From assembly GCA_947311845.1 (NCBI GenBank), contig CAMZMU010000080.1, positions 48,282,381 to 48,346,380 of the forward strand: a stretch of 64,000 nucleotides of DNA. Reading direction: 5' to 3'. Of this stretch, positions 9,075-19,628 are shown piece after piece. The DNA comes from Poa pratensis. Lineage: Eukaryota; Streptophyta; Magnoliopsida; Poales; Poaceae. Made by a program: the position numbers and the translations under genes. Below the pieces are notes generated by a model. That model was not told the origin of the DNA. It saw nothing but the letters and a program-made list of their open reading frames with translations, and made no database searches. The stretch's first letter is position 1. Each line of letters starts with the position of its first letter.

Positions 9075-10662
9075 CTAGACTATCTGTCGATGTTATATAT
9101 TGCTATCACATTTTTTAAAATTTGGAGAAGTATTTTTCGATTGCTATAATTTGTTTATGTTTTCAAATATAATAATTTCATGTTGAAATATGCGCTTGTA
9201 ATTTTTTCTTCCATTATAGTCTCAACTCTCTATTTCATGCAAATTAGCGTGGCTTAAACTATTACTTAGTTTCACATTTATAATTTGATTGGTCCAACAA
9301 ATTAATTTGCGGACTTATGTATCAATTTTTTAATCTCGTTCCTCTTCTTTGCATCAGTTTCCTCATGTTTACATTTGATAATTTAAAATTGATTTTTAAG
9401 TCAGAATTATTGTTTTGATCTTATTAGGATCAGATGGTATTTTTCTGTAGCCGCATTTTTATTTCTGAGATACATCTCTTCACCCAGATTATTTAGCCGC
9501 GTTTAATTTCCAAATTTTTCCCTATGTATTTGTATTTGTCTGACCATTAATTTCTCAGAACATATTGGAGGACATTTTGTAAATGACTTTCCACTCTCTA
9601 TACTCTCTCTCTTCCGTAAAGGATGGAAGAGAAATGTCTTCTCTACCGGTCAGTCAATCGACTACAACCAATCCATTGACCATATAAAAAAAATCCCCTT
9701 TCTCCGATGTATTCAAGGCCATGGTCTTGCTTCCGAATCTTGACCAAGTTCTGGATGCGCTATTCAGCCACGGATATGGCATTTCCCTCCGGCGAGTCTG
9801 CATCTCTCCGTCGCTGATTTGAAAAGTACTGTGCGGCCGGCAAGGTTAGTGTGTGCCGCACTGTGCCCGACCCAGCGTGCATCTGGATGTGGTCGACGAC
9901 GATGGCGGCGGCGGCTTCGGCCCGCAATAAGCAGTTAAGGTTTGTCTCTCACTGCTCCAGTCCCCCTGTACGGCCGCATCCCCTATTATAATTTTCCCCC
10001 AATTTATAACTGCAAATCATCTGATAGGTCTTGGTGTTTAGCTTTGAGCAGAAGCAGCCACAGGTAATCATCCTATCTCCATCCCAAATACAGTATAAAT
10101 TTTATCCCAGATGTTAAATAACATGTGGTGCAATTTCCAGGATAGATTTGAAAGAAGAAATAAAATCTCAATGCTATAGCCATTTTTTGAGAGAGATTAT
10201 ACACGCGAAATTTGGATTTGTATCATCGGTCGGAGATATTTTAGCTGTCTATTGTTGGTTATGGAGGACTATAGTTTTAGAGAGATGAGAGGAGAGGAGA
10301 AGATTGTACTCGTGTTAGTTTGAGATTTTTGCTTCATGAGGTATATATGATGATAGAGATAGGTGTCTAATTTTTTTGATGTGTGGTTGTTTGTTGTTGT
10401 CCTGCACAGGTATCCAGGCTTTGGTATGTCACCTCTTCACCTTGTATTTGGCTCATGCTTTTTCTACTGTTCTGGATTTGCTTTTTTATTCCCTTCATCT
10501 TCTGAGTCATCAGATATTACAACGGTTCTCCGTCTCCTCTTTGTGCCATTGACACTTATTGATAATTTTTATCTTGATGCTCTTTTTTATTTACTATACT
10601 CCCATTGCCTTTATATTCTGTCTCCTCTTTCACATGGACCATCTCAAATGTGTTTTTGGTAG

Positions 10663-10744
10663 GTTGGCATTTGTATTTCCGTACTTGCAAAATTACAATT
10701 GCAACGATGAAGTAAGAGACATGTTGATAAAAGAAGTTCATATG
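10663..10744 (+). other. Exon-like fragment captured in the Helitron
   Basis: An 82-bp open stretch starts after an AG acceptor (TTTTTGGTAG) and ends at ATG|GTAAGT, a consensus donor. It encodes a peptide with FVFPYLQNYNC and EVRDMLIKEVHM. A smaller GTATCCAGGCTTTG piece follows a CTGCACAG acceptor near 10,409. I do not recognise the source gene. Alternatively it is chance splice-like sequence in AT-rich DNA. Confidence 0.35.
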
Positions 10745-12754
10745 GTAAGTATTCATGCACCTTTTGAACTGGCCCGTTCAATTTTTATGTTTCCTGTTTA
10801 ACATGTTGTCCACTTCGTCATCCATGAAATCCTATTCACCAAAATCATAAAGATTCTTAGAAAAATATCTATAGAAAAATGCAATCTATAATTTTGAACG
10901 GATAAAATGGATAATTACCTTTTCTGCTTTATCACCCAAATGCCGCATCTCAAGCTTATCATCAGGGATTTTCCATCTACAACGTCCAGCAAGAATGAGA
11001 CTGATGGATTCAACATTCTTTTCGCCTCTTCATCAGATAAAGTGCACCTTGTTGTAGCAGTATGATCACTAATATGGAGCAGAATGCAGTAAATAATATC
11101 CCATTTTATTAGTGTAATGAAAATATGATAGTAAGCACTGATGTTCAAATTGGTAGAATATTCTTACTGCGTTGTTACACTTTCGAGATATATGTTGCAG
11201 TTCTTGCAATAATAATTATCGGATTCTTTGGTAGCAATTTCTTTAAAAATATGATATTAGCACACAAAAAATGTAAATATGTAGGTCTTACAAGCTTGTA
11301 TGGTAACGTATCTTAGAAGATTTCTGGTGCATTGCCTGGTTTGTTGGTTTTTCGTGCATGATCCCGGTAAGTTCTTGCAATGTTCTCCTTCTATAAATAT
11401 TTGTTCTTCCAGTGTGCCTTGAGTACTTTTATCTATCTCCATCATCTGTAGTAAAGTTTCTTCCGTTGAATGACTACTAAAAGGTAAAATATTTAAGTTA
11501 GTAAATCAAGATACGTTATGGTTTCTTATTTGATAATTAGCTACTAATTATGTTTCATACCTGTCAAGAAGTCCCCGAGTCTCGGGTATGTCTAGATTTA
11601 TATAATCTTGGGGCGCTAGTTGACTGTAGGAAAAAACCTATTTAATCAACAATAAATCTTATATGTTTGTGTTTTGAAATAGTAGAATGTATTGTAACAT
11701 TATTTGACTTACCATACAATTTTTGCACCATTCTTGAGGAAACAATAATGATGGTTCGATTGCCAATTACATCCTCACCTAAATGATTAGCTAGATTTAA
11801 CTATATTTGCTGACTTCAATTCATCATACATAGAATGTCACCACATCCATAGTTTCCACATATTTCTCTTAAAGTTTCAACATATTAAGGATAACACCAT
11901 GCCATTTCATCAAAAAGATTAGCTTATTAATTGTTTCAAACATATTCTTTCAATGACAAATGGACTGCGCTAATAGAATACATGAAGTACACATAGCAGT
12001 GTCTGTTCTACACGATTAACGTGAAAAAGTCATATTTTCGTGTTTATTGCACCATCGTGTGGCCACACAAAAATATAGTAAATCAAAAGACATACTTATA
12101 GAAATTAAACTAAAAAATAACACTGAATGACAGAATTATAACATCTCGTTCACGCTATATTTATTACCTCATTTCGGTCGAACTGTATCAAGGAGTATTC
12201 CGTTTCAATGGTGTGTCCTCTCTTCAAATATGCATGGAAGGAATAGATTTGACTCATTTTTAGTAACTGAATTAATTCTCCCGCCTTGCCCTTTTGATGA
12301 TGTATGTTCTTGTTTGATGCAGAAGGCGTTTTGTGGCAGGCTGGAAACGTGCAGCTTGAACCTGTCTTAGCTTCTGCACCGAACTGGCTGGTACTTGCTT
12401 TGCTCGATTTTTTAAAACCTACAATTTCCCATTGAAGTATTACCTCAGCTCTTCAAATGTGCACACAAAGAAATAAATTCACCGCTCCCTTGCCTGTTGA
12501 TGATTTACGTACTTGTCTGATGCAGAAAAAAGCAACGCAGCCGATGGACTTCGCTTCTGCCAGCTTCCTGCTTCTACGCGGCGGCACCTATCGATATCTG
12601 CATGCCCTGGGCTTGCCCCAACATCACGACGCCACCTAGGGTTAGATATTTCTGTCGTGACCATGCTGGTACAAAGGAAACAGATCGAGGCCGAGGTCGG
12701 CGGCGGGTGATTCGGCCCTCCTGAGTATTACATGTTTGTCGGTCGCCAGTGATA

Positions 12755-12798
12755 TACCGGCTACATGATCGATCTGTACCGGCTACATGATCGATCTG
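12755..12798 (+). repeat. 22-bp direct tandem duplication in the Helitron
   Basis: The unit starting TACCGGCTACATGATCGATC occurs twice in exact tandem (12,755-12,776 and 12,777-12,798). It contains the palindrome GATCGATC. Confidence 0.85.
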
Positions 12799-13061
12799 CT
12801 GACCCCAGTAGTAGTGTCGATGTCCTAATTCTTCTCTGTAGGTTGTTTCTAAGAAGTAAGAAAGCTGTATCTATCTTGTCGGTGATCGTCCAGATATTAC
12901 CTATAGCTGACGCCGTTGCTGTTATCCTTCTTTTGATCTGGTTGACGTGCTAATGTCGCAGGTTCGTTTTGACTGTGTTGATGTCAAATCATGGTTCAGT
13001 CCGGGTTCATGCGGCGTGGGAGCGTGCTGCATGCATTGCTGTCGTGCTCTTGATCCGCCGG

Positions 13062-13191
13062 CTTGTAGTTGATCGGATGTGCTGCTTGCGCGCTTCCGAT
13101 TAGCTGGGCTTCATGGCGTCGCCGCGGCTTGTACTTGATCGGATGTGTTGCTTGCGCGCTTCGATTAGCTGGGCTTCATGGCGTAGCCGCG
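13062..13191 (+). repeat. 66-bp imperfect tandem duplication in the Helitron
   Basis: The blocks CTTGTAGTTGATCGGATGTG… (13,062) and CTTGTACTTGATCGGATGTG… (13,128) are near-identical over about 64-66 bp and lie near the Helitron 5' end. Confidence 0.85.
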
Positions 13192-13467
13192 TATGTTTGA
13201 GATCTCCGTCGATGGTTGGACTTGCGATTGGACGTGGTTAATTGAGTTTGGCTAGGCATTAATCAATTAGATTCCAGCTTGTATACGTTATGGCATTAAT
13301 ATTTAGATTCCAGCATGTATACGTTACCTTTCAAGATTGGAAAAAAATCAATCAGGCCATCCAGTACGTGCGGTGGATGACGGTAAATCCAAGCCATTGA
13401 GATGCATCTTCAGTTAAAGTAACAAATCTTTACCGTTGATTGTTTGTTGTTTTAATAATATAATAGA

Positions 13468-14386
13468 TTTGATGATAACCACTACGCAAATCAATTTTAG
13501 AGAAAATAGCAGCACCACTTAATTCATCTAACATGTCATCCAAGCGTGGAATAGGGTGACGATAACAAATAGTGATGTTATTAATCGCTCTACAATCTAC
13601 ACTCATGCGCCATGTACCATCTTTCTTAGGAACTAAAATAACAGGAACAGCACAAGGGCTTAAGCTCACACGAATATACCCTTTGTCAAGAAGCTCTTGT
13701 ACTTGTCGCTGTATCTCCTTTGTCTCCTCGGGGTTGGTCCTATAGGGAGCTCGGTTTGGAAGTGTAGCTCCTGGAATCAAGTCAATTTGATGCTCAATAC
13801 TCCGCATAGGTGGCAAACCAGCGGGCACTTCCTCCGGAAAAACATCACCAAAATCCTGCAAAACATCAGAAACACCAATAGAGAGAGGGGCCATGTCGTT
13901 AGAAACAAGAATTTCCCCCTTGCACATAAGCACAATGGGTACTAGAGTGAGATTCTCACGAAACTCTCTCAAATCTGATTTGGTGGCTAACATTGTATAT
14001 TTCTTCTCTCCCTCACTTTTCTTTTTACCACTCGAATTTGGCTGGTGGCTCTCACTCACCGAAGGTGGAGTCTCTCGACTAACTAATCTCTCACTCTCAT
14101 CCTCACGGTGAACCTCAACTTTTTGACGTGAATCATTTACAATGTCTTGCGGTGTCAAAGGTCTCAAAAGAATCTCCTTGCCGTGCCAATTGAGCTGATA
14201 CGTGTTGGATCTCCCATTGTGACGTACATCATGATCATATTGCCAAGGACGTTCCAACAAGAAATGGCACACCGTCATAGGAACTACATCACACTCAACG
14301 GTGTCCTTATACGGTCCAATCTGAAACTCAATACGCACGATATGATTGATCTTCACTTCTCCACTATCCGTCAACCACTGAATAAA
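13468..14386 (-). pseudogene. E2 protease C-terminal part and RT N-terminal part
   Basis: Read on the minus strand from 14,386: the protease C-terminal region (ECDVVPMTVCHFLLERPW), the linker, then RT fingers ([50 protein letters not shown]) up to the Helitron insertion at 13,468. An in-frame TAA at about 14,385 separates it from the protease active site to the right; E8 has a Tyr codon there (HPHPYFIQW). The RT continues at 8,915-9,045. Confidence 0.88.
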
Positions 14387-15965
14387 TTACGGATGTGGGT
14401 GCGGCAAATATTTCAATTTCAGTTTCTGACAAAGCTCTTTACTAGCCAAATTGTGGCAGCTGCCACCATCAATTATCACTTTGCACGACCGACAATTACC
14501 AACACCAGCTCTTGTTTGAAACAAATTGCAGCGCTGTTCTGCAGGACTAGGTGTAACACTCAAGGCTCTAGGTGTGCAAACAATAGATGGCAAGTGTGTA
14601 GCATCAGCATAATGTAAGCCATCTTGAGTTTCCTCCGGCGAATCAGGATCAGCCTCATCACCACTCTCATATTCTCCCGTGTCCTCATTGATCAACATCA
14701 CCTTTTTATTTGGACAGTCACGTTTGAAGTGACCCTTGCCTCCACACGTATGGCAGTTCATATCACGTGTGCAGGCTGTAGAACTAGAAGAACCCGTACC
14801 ACTAGCTGCAGGCTGCGGTGCCGGTTTAGCAGGAGGGGCAACCGACACTGATTTGGAGGGTGTAGCAGGACCACAGAAACTAGCAGCAGGACTAGGCGAT
14901 ACCGCACTAGATGTAGTCCGTGCTGTAAAACTACCTCGACCATAGGAAGAACGAGGCGCATATTTGGCATCTTCGGCCAACTGTAACTCAGCTTCACGTG
15001 CTTGATGCAACAAATCTTGTACATCGCCATATTGATGATGACGCACAATTCGCTTGATACTAACACTCAAACCTGATAAGAAACACTGCATGGTTTGTTC
15101 AGGTTCTTCTCGCACTTTAGCACGCTGCATGATCATCTCCATCTCCTTGTAGTACTCATCGACGGACAGGGTGCCTTGTTTCAAATTCTGCAACTTGTCA
15201 TATAAAGAACGGATGTAATTACGAGGGATAAAACGATGACGTATCTCTGCCTTCATCTCGCGCCAAGAAAGGATGGGCACGTCATTAGCATCGCGCCTAG
15301 CATTCACAAGTCCGTCCCACCACAGCAAAGCATACCCATCAAACTCAGAAGATGCGAGCTTGATTTTTTCTATCTTCAGTACAGTCATGCAAACGCCATA
15401 ATTTTTCCATCTACAGCTCCCAATTGATGTATTCTTCCACGTCAATAGAACCTTCAAATTTAGGAATGCTGAATTTTGGTTTGCTCAGCACATCATCATC
15501 ACCATGGGCTGCATGACCAAGATTACGGCGCGCACCAACAGGTGCAAAGCCTCGACCGGGAGGTACAGCACCTCTACCGACGCCACGCCCAGCATTAGCA
15601 TGTGGCATCCGAGCAGGATCATCCTCCGCAAACTCCTCAGCATCAATGTCATCTCCGGGATTACCATGAACACTTGCATCATCCCCAGGCTTGTTCTGAC
15701 GCTGCCTCAACCCCTGCATGGCACGAGTCAAAGTAGCAAGATTCGCCTGTATGGTAGTCAACGTAGCCGCAGAATCATTAGCTGTTTGTAGCACAGTCTC
15801 AAGCTTCACATCCGTGGCAGTCAAATCAGATTGTATCTTATCACACTGGTTACTGAACTGCCGGGATAAGTGATCACGAAGAGCCTCGTACTCTCTCCAA
15901 GAAACAGTCGCTGTTCCAGCCTTCGTTTGCCTCACCACACTACCTCTTTCCTCATCTGAAGACAT
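14387..15965 (-). pseudogene. E2 gag and protease active-site region (frameshifted)
   Basis: The probable gag ATG is at 15,965-15,963 (MSSDEERGSVVRQ). The N-terminal frame runs through a coiled, Gln-rich segment to FSIPKFEGSIDVEEY, then shifts frame near 15,411-15,457. The second part carries the retrotransposon-gag domain (YALLWWDGL, RFIPRNYIRSLYDKL, VDEYYKEMEM), a basic Ser/Pro linker, one zinc knuckle (CHTCGGKGHFKRDC) and the protease motif VIIDGGSCHNLASKELC, where the Asp before GG is the likely catalytic residue. Gag would form the particle and bind element RNA. Confidence 0.85.
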
Positions 15966-17020
15966 AATTAGTGCACACAAGAAGAGATGTAGATATGTGG
16001 AAAACTCTCAACTCACTCAAAACCGAAAGAAATAATGGATCTTACCGTTCCAAAGTGAATTAGGATAGCTTACCAACTTGTATGAGCAGTACGGGCACGG
16101 ATGTGATGCAGCGAATATTATGGGTATCAAAGCGTCACACAACAAAACCAGGGTAATTTAGTGGAGCTTGGTAGGGATACCTAACTACACCAATTTACAA
16201 ATCCTAGTGCTGATCGTATGACACACTCAGGAAACGCACACGGTGGAAATAAATAGAGCAATTGCAACTATGAAAAAGAGCTCACAAAATAGATGTATCG
16301 GAGTAATGCTCGGTGTTGCAAAAGCACAAGAGAGACACTAGCACAAGCTCAAAAATCAGGGCACAAGATTGCTCAACTCTACTAGTATCCAACAGCACAA
16401 AAAACCAGCTCCACAGTCAACAACTTTCAGCTTCTTTTCCAATTTCTCTTTTCTCTTAATTTTTTTTATATACTTCTTTTCTATTTTACCAAACCAGCAA
16501 TGTAGTCAACGTTCGGGCACTGTAGCTACAGGAAAAAATTTCACAAACCGAAGAGAAACGTGCACACAAAACTTGCCTAATTGAGCAGCCCTAGAGCAAA
16601 GAATATGCTAGTCTCGTAGGTAAGTTCCCACACCAGAAGAAAGGCTTGCTAGGGTTGCAAAACGGACAGGAAAAGGGACTCTATATGGACTCGGATCAAC
16701 GAAACGAAAATAACAGGAAACAACTCGGAAACGCGTCGCGGAAACCAACCCGAACTTGGATTCGACTCTTTTGGCATTTTTCTGTTTAGACTCCGACTCA
16801 ACTTGCAAACAAAGAAACTAACAGAACCTAGCCTTCTACGACTCGGATTAGACAAGATACGCAAAAAGGAAAACGACCAGCAACTAAAACTTGTAAACCG
16901 ATGCAATCTAGGGCTATGGCGAAATCTAAACCTAATATTTTTGTGGGGCTTTTTCTGTATAGGACGAAAAACAGTAAATCTACGGGGATGGATTTGTGGA
17001 TGCTCACCGAGTAAACGCTA
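15966..17020 (-). other. E2 untranslated leader
   Basis: This is 1.05 kb without a convincing gene. Landmarks such as CTTACCGTTCCAAAGTGAAT, the AAACCAGGGTA block and a CTGTAGCTACAG palindrome (16,519-16,530) recur in order in the leaders of E7 (35,584-36,822) and E8 (49,170-50,237). It is a candidate packaging region shared by autonomous and non-autonomous B elements. Confidence 0.6.
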
Positions 17021-17034
17021 GAAATCTGATACCA
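17021..17034 (-). other. E2 primer-binding site (tRNA-iMet type)
   Basis: The minus strand reads TGGTATCAGATTTC, three bases inside the 5' LTR. Confidence 0.88.
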
Positions 17035-17037
17035 AGA

Positions 17038-17962
17038 TGATAAGGGGTTGCCCGATCTTCTCAGTGAGCCGATGTTGGATGGATGATGGATATGTAGATA
17101 ACTCGCGAGATGCTCTCGAACTCTCCGGCTGCTCCCCTGTTGCCAATGCAACAGCTCTTCAACCCAATGGATATTCGCAACACCACACGCTTGCACAACG
17201 TAGCCGCCGACCACGAGCGGTTCTGCAATCTCCCAATTCCCAGTGGAACGACAGATCACACTCAAACTTCGGTAACAATAATCTCCAGAGCGCAACATAG
17301 TGGAGAGGTTGAATTCCTGAGCGCAACACAGAGGAACTCGAATAAAGATGAATGCTTCTAGCAATCCGATCTAGGGTTTAACATAAACGTGGTCTACCTC
17401 TCTATGGCGCAGCCCTTGGCTATTTAAAGGGGCTGGCCGAAACTAGGACTCAATTCGGACCTGAACCCAAACCTGGTTCGACTCAGACTGATACAAACCG
17501 ACCCATGGAGGGTTCGGCCTAACATGGCACGCAGGCCTAACTCGTGTGGTGCACCTTAGACGTATAAACACCACATCATTGGCTGTCCTAGTGCGCCACC
17601 TCGATGGTCTTCAAGCGTGGCTGATTTCCTTGACGTTCCCTTGTGCGCCTGCCTCCCTCTCCTCCCTCGCGCACTTGCTGATATTGGAAATCAGTGAATG
17701 TTCTTCTCCTTGCTGTAGCTCCTCGCCTCGTTCAATGCTTGTGTTATTAATAAACCTGATCATACATAAATGCATAGACTTAGGCAGTATAAAATTCTCA
17801 TCAACACAAACATCATATTCAACAAAGAGTGAGTTCACCTGTTGCTCAAGTAACTTGGTTCTAGATCTTGTCATTGGTCCAATCCTCACTTCATTAGCTT
17901 TGTCTTGTACAGCAACATCAACAATAGGAGAAGATGGTAAAGAACTAGGGATGTACTCATCA
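17038..17962 (-). repeat. 5' LTR of E2 (925 bp)
   Basis: The mate of 4,804-5,728, with ends TGATAAGG…GTACTCATCA on the plus strand. The U3-encoded tail is open on the minus strand at 17,611-17,889 (RIGPMTRSRTKLLEQQVNSL). Confidence 0.95.
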
Positions 17963-17967
17963 CGTCA

Positions 17968-18542
17968 TGAAACTCGACAAGAATGTCACCATGACCCAAG
18001 GCGCGACGCCCATGAACGACCTCCTCCTAACGTTGAACAACCACATGATCTTCATGCGAACAATGCCAATGCGCATCAAGAACAACCACATGATGTTCAT
18101 GCGAACAATGCCAATGCGCATCATGAACAACCTCACCAAAATGTTGAACGTCGCGAACTCATACCATCACCACCACCGCAACAATGTGATCGTCATGACC
18201 CATTGGCTAATGACAATGGCGTCCCGGGTGCAAATGATTTTCTTGAACAAGGACGTCACCCCGTCATCCTCCAAGGCCACGCCATCAAAATCATGACAGT
18301 GCGAACAATATCAAACAACCCGTTCATCAACAAGAGCAACCTCCTCGCCATGATCCTCGCCCTCGTCAAGAACTTCCACATGATCTTTCCACAACACCAC
18401 CGCTCCGAGTCAAGTGATAGCGAGTCAATCCAATACAATGGTGATGGACTCAATCGAAGGAGACGTGGACGTGCATTCCCACGTGGTGCTCCGCGTGACA
18501 ACTATGATGACTTGACCAACGTCCGCTTTGACATACCCAATT
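17968..18542 (+). pseudogene. E1 gag, middle fragment
   Basis: This continues the 4,698-4,803 frame after E2: His/Arg/Asn/Pro-rich Gag linker with a duplicated 45-bp block (…DVHANNANAH… follows …DLHANNANAH…), then RRRRGRAFPRGAPRDNYDDL and NVRFDIPN. The solo LTR follows. When joined to 19,629 the codon after NF is TAA, where E4 has a Tyr codon, so E1 gag had a stop before the solo LTR arrived or acquired one since. Confidence 0.85.
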
Positions 18543-19623
18543 TGATGTAGTGCAACCTAGGCACACAACACCAAGTGGCCCAATGACAAGAGCAAGAATC
18601 AAAGCTCTCCATGATAAGGTGAATTCACTCTTAGCTATGTGTGACCTTGACACTCCCTTGAATGGTTTGCTACTTCATTCCGATACCTTATGTGTGCTCA
18701 GCTATGGTGGACCTGAAGACCCCTATGAAGATGGCCAAGAGGTGATACAAGTTGATGGAGAAGATGACCAAGAGAAGCCCCAAGAAGAAGATGGAGAGGA
18801 AGATCAAACAGCTTCAGGCGGTACTACCGGGTCGCCCGAGCCGGTACTACCGCCCTCGCCTGACGTGGCGCCTGTCGAAGCCACCACCGGGTCCGGTACT
18901 ACCGCCCGTGCCCGCCACGGTACTACCGCGACGTGCCGGCGCGGTACTACCGCGCCTACTACCGCGCCAACTACCGTATCTCCCGGAAGCTCCTGGTGTC
19001 CTCGGGTCCCATCCCGGTAGTGGCCCCGGTACTGCCCCGGTACTACCGCACACCATGTACTACCGGGATCAGTCCGGTACTACCGCTGCGGGCGGGTCTG
19101 CACGCTGGAAAGGCTCCCTTGCCTTGTAATCTTATCCCTTTGGATCTAGACTATAAGTAGTTCGTCCCCTTCCTAGGGTTAGGGTTAGACTATGATTTGA
19201 GAACTAAAGTAGAGCTAGACTCCTTCTTCTCAAAGTGTCTCCTTCCTCCTTTTGGAGATGAATCAAGACCTCCACATGTGGAGATGAACCAAGGCCTCCT
19301 CTTGAGGAGAAGATCCCTGCGTGGATACCAAGGCTCCACTTGTAGTTGCGATTACTTGCTAATCTTCCCTCTTAGAGTGTAGATTGGGTTGGTTGGATTG
19401 ACCAATTGGACAAACAATCCTAAGAGTAAGGTGTGCTTGGGAGAGGAGGATTGGGGGCTGCCCTCGGGGATTTGTTACCAGTCGATTCTTGCCGGGTTGC
19501 TACTTGCTATTTATCTTTGTGTGTGTTTGATTTCCCCTCTTTGTGTTCATCGTTCTTCACGTGTTCTTCGTGTTCTTCATTCCCTCCGCACAAATCCGTG
19601 AAAATCGGGACCTACCCGCATCA
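18543..19623 (+). repeat. Solo LTR of family A (1,081 bp) in E1 gag
   Basis: It runs TGATGTAGTGC… to …CCTACCCGCATCA and is flanked by the perfect duplication CAATT (18,538-18,542 and 19,624-19,628). The U3 start encodes the autonomous-type tail GPMTRARI, KALHDKVNSLL followed by an acidic stretch. The TATA-like TATAAGTA is at 19,152-19,159. Confidence 0.95.
18818..19086 (+). repeat. U3 quasi-palindrome cluster in the 18,543 solo LTR
   Basis: Roughly nine GGTACTACCG-type cores occur, many with CCGGTACTACCGC or GCGGTACTACCGCG context. It is more decayed than the clusters at 8,189 and 29,290 and shifted to CCGG-flanked units. It ends about 66 bp before the TATA-like site. Confidence 0.75.
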
Positions 19624-19628
19624 CAATT

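Larger units (their letters stand above)
9046..13467 (-). mobile_element. Non-autonomous Helitron (4.4 kb) in E2
   Basis: On the minus strand it begins TCTATTATATTATTAAAAC (at 13,467) and ends …CTGCTAG (at 9,046). A GC-rich hairpin lies 9 bp before CTAG. It sits between A and T of the host RT (host CATCAAA|TTAGGATG in minus sense) with no target duplication. These are the full Helitron hallmarks: 5' TC, 3' hairpin plus CTRR, AT insertion. I see no Rep/helicase frame. The interior holds intron-like AT-rich DNA, short exon-like pieces and two small tandem duplications, so it may carry captured gene fragments. The uninterrupted E8 RT at 46,620-46,690 is the empty-site reference. Confidence 0.88.
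4804..17962 (-). mobile_element. E2: family B autonomous-type Ty3/gypsy retrotransposon (decayed)
   Basis: This is a complete element with LTRs at both ends, PPT beside the left LTR, PBS beside the right LTR and a perfect 5-bp target duplication CGTCA (4,799-4,803 and 17,963-17,967). After removing the nested solo LTR (7,928-8,909 with TSD) and Helitron (9,046-13,467) it is about 7.75 kb, the same as E8. Gene order is gag, protease, RT, RNase H, integrase, so it belongs to Ty3/gypsy. No chromodomain is visible after the integrase. It interrupts E1 gag. Several stops, frameshifts and a filler segment show it is dead. Confidence 0.95.

Noticed and set aside
9046..13467. Insertion in E2 RT as a DNA transposon with target duplication
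   Set aside because: No terminal inverted repeats and no duplication; the TC…hairpin…CTAG ends and A|T site fit a Helitron.
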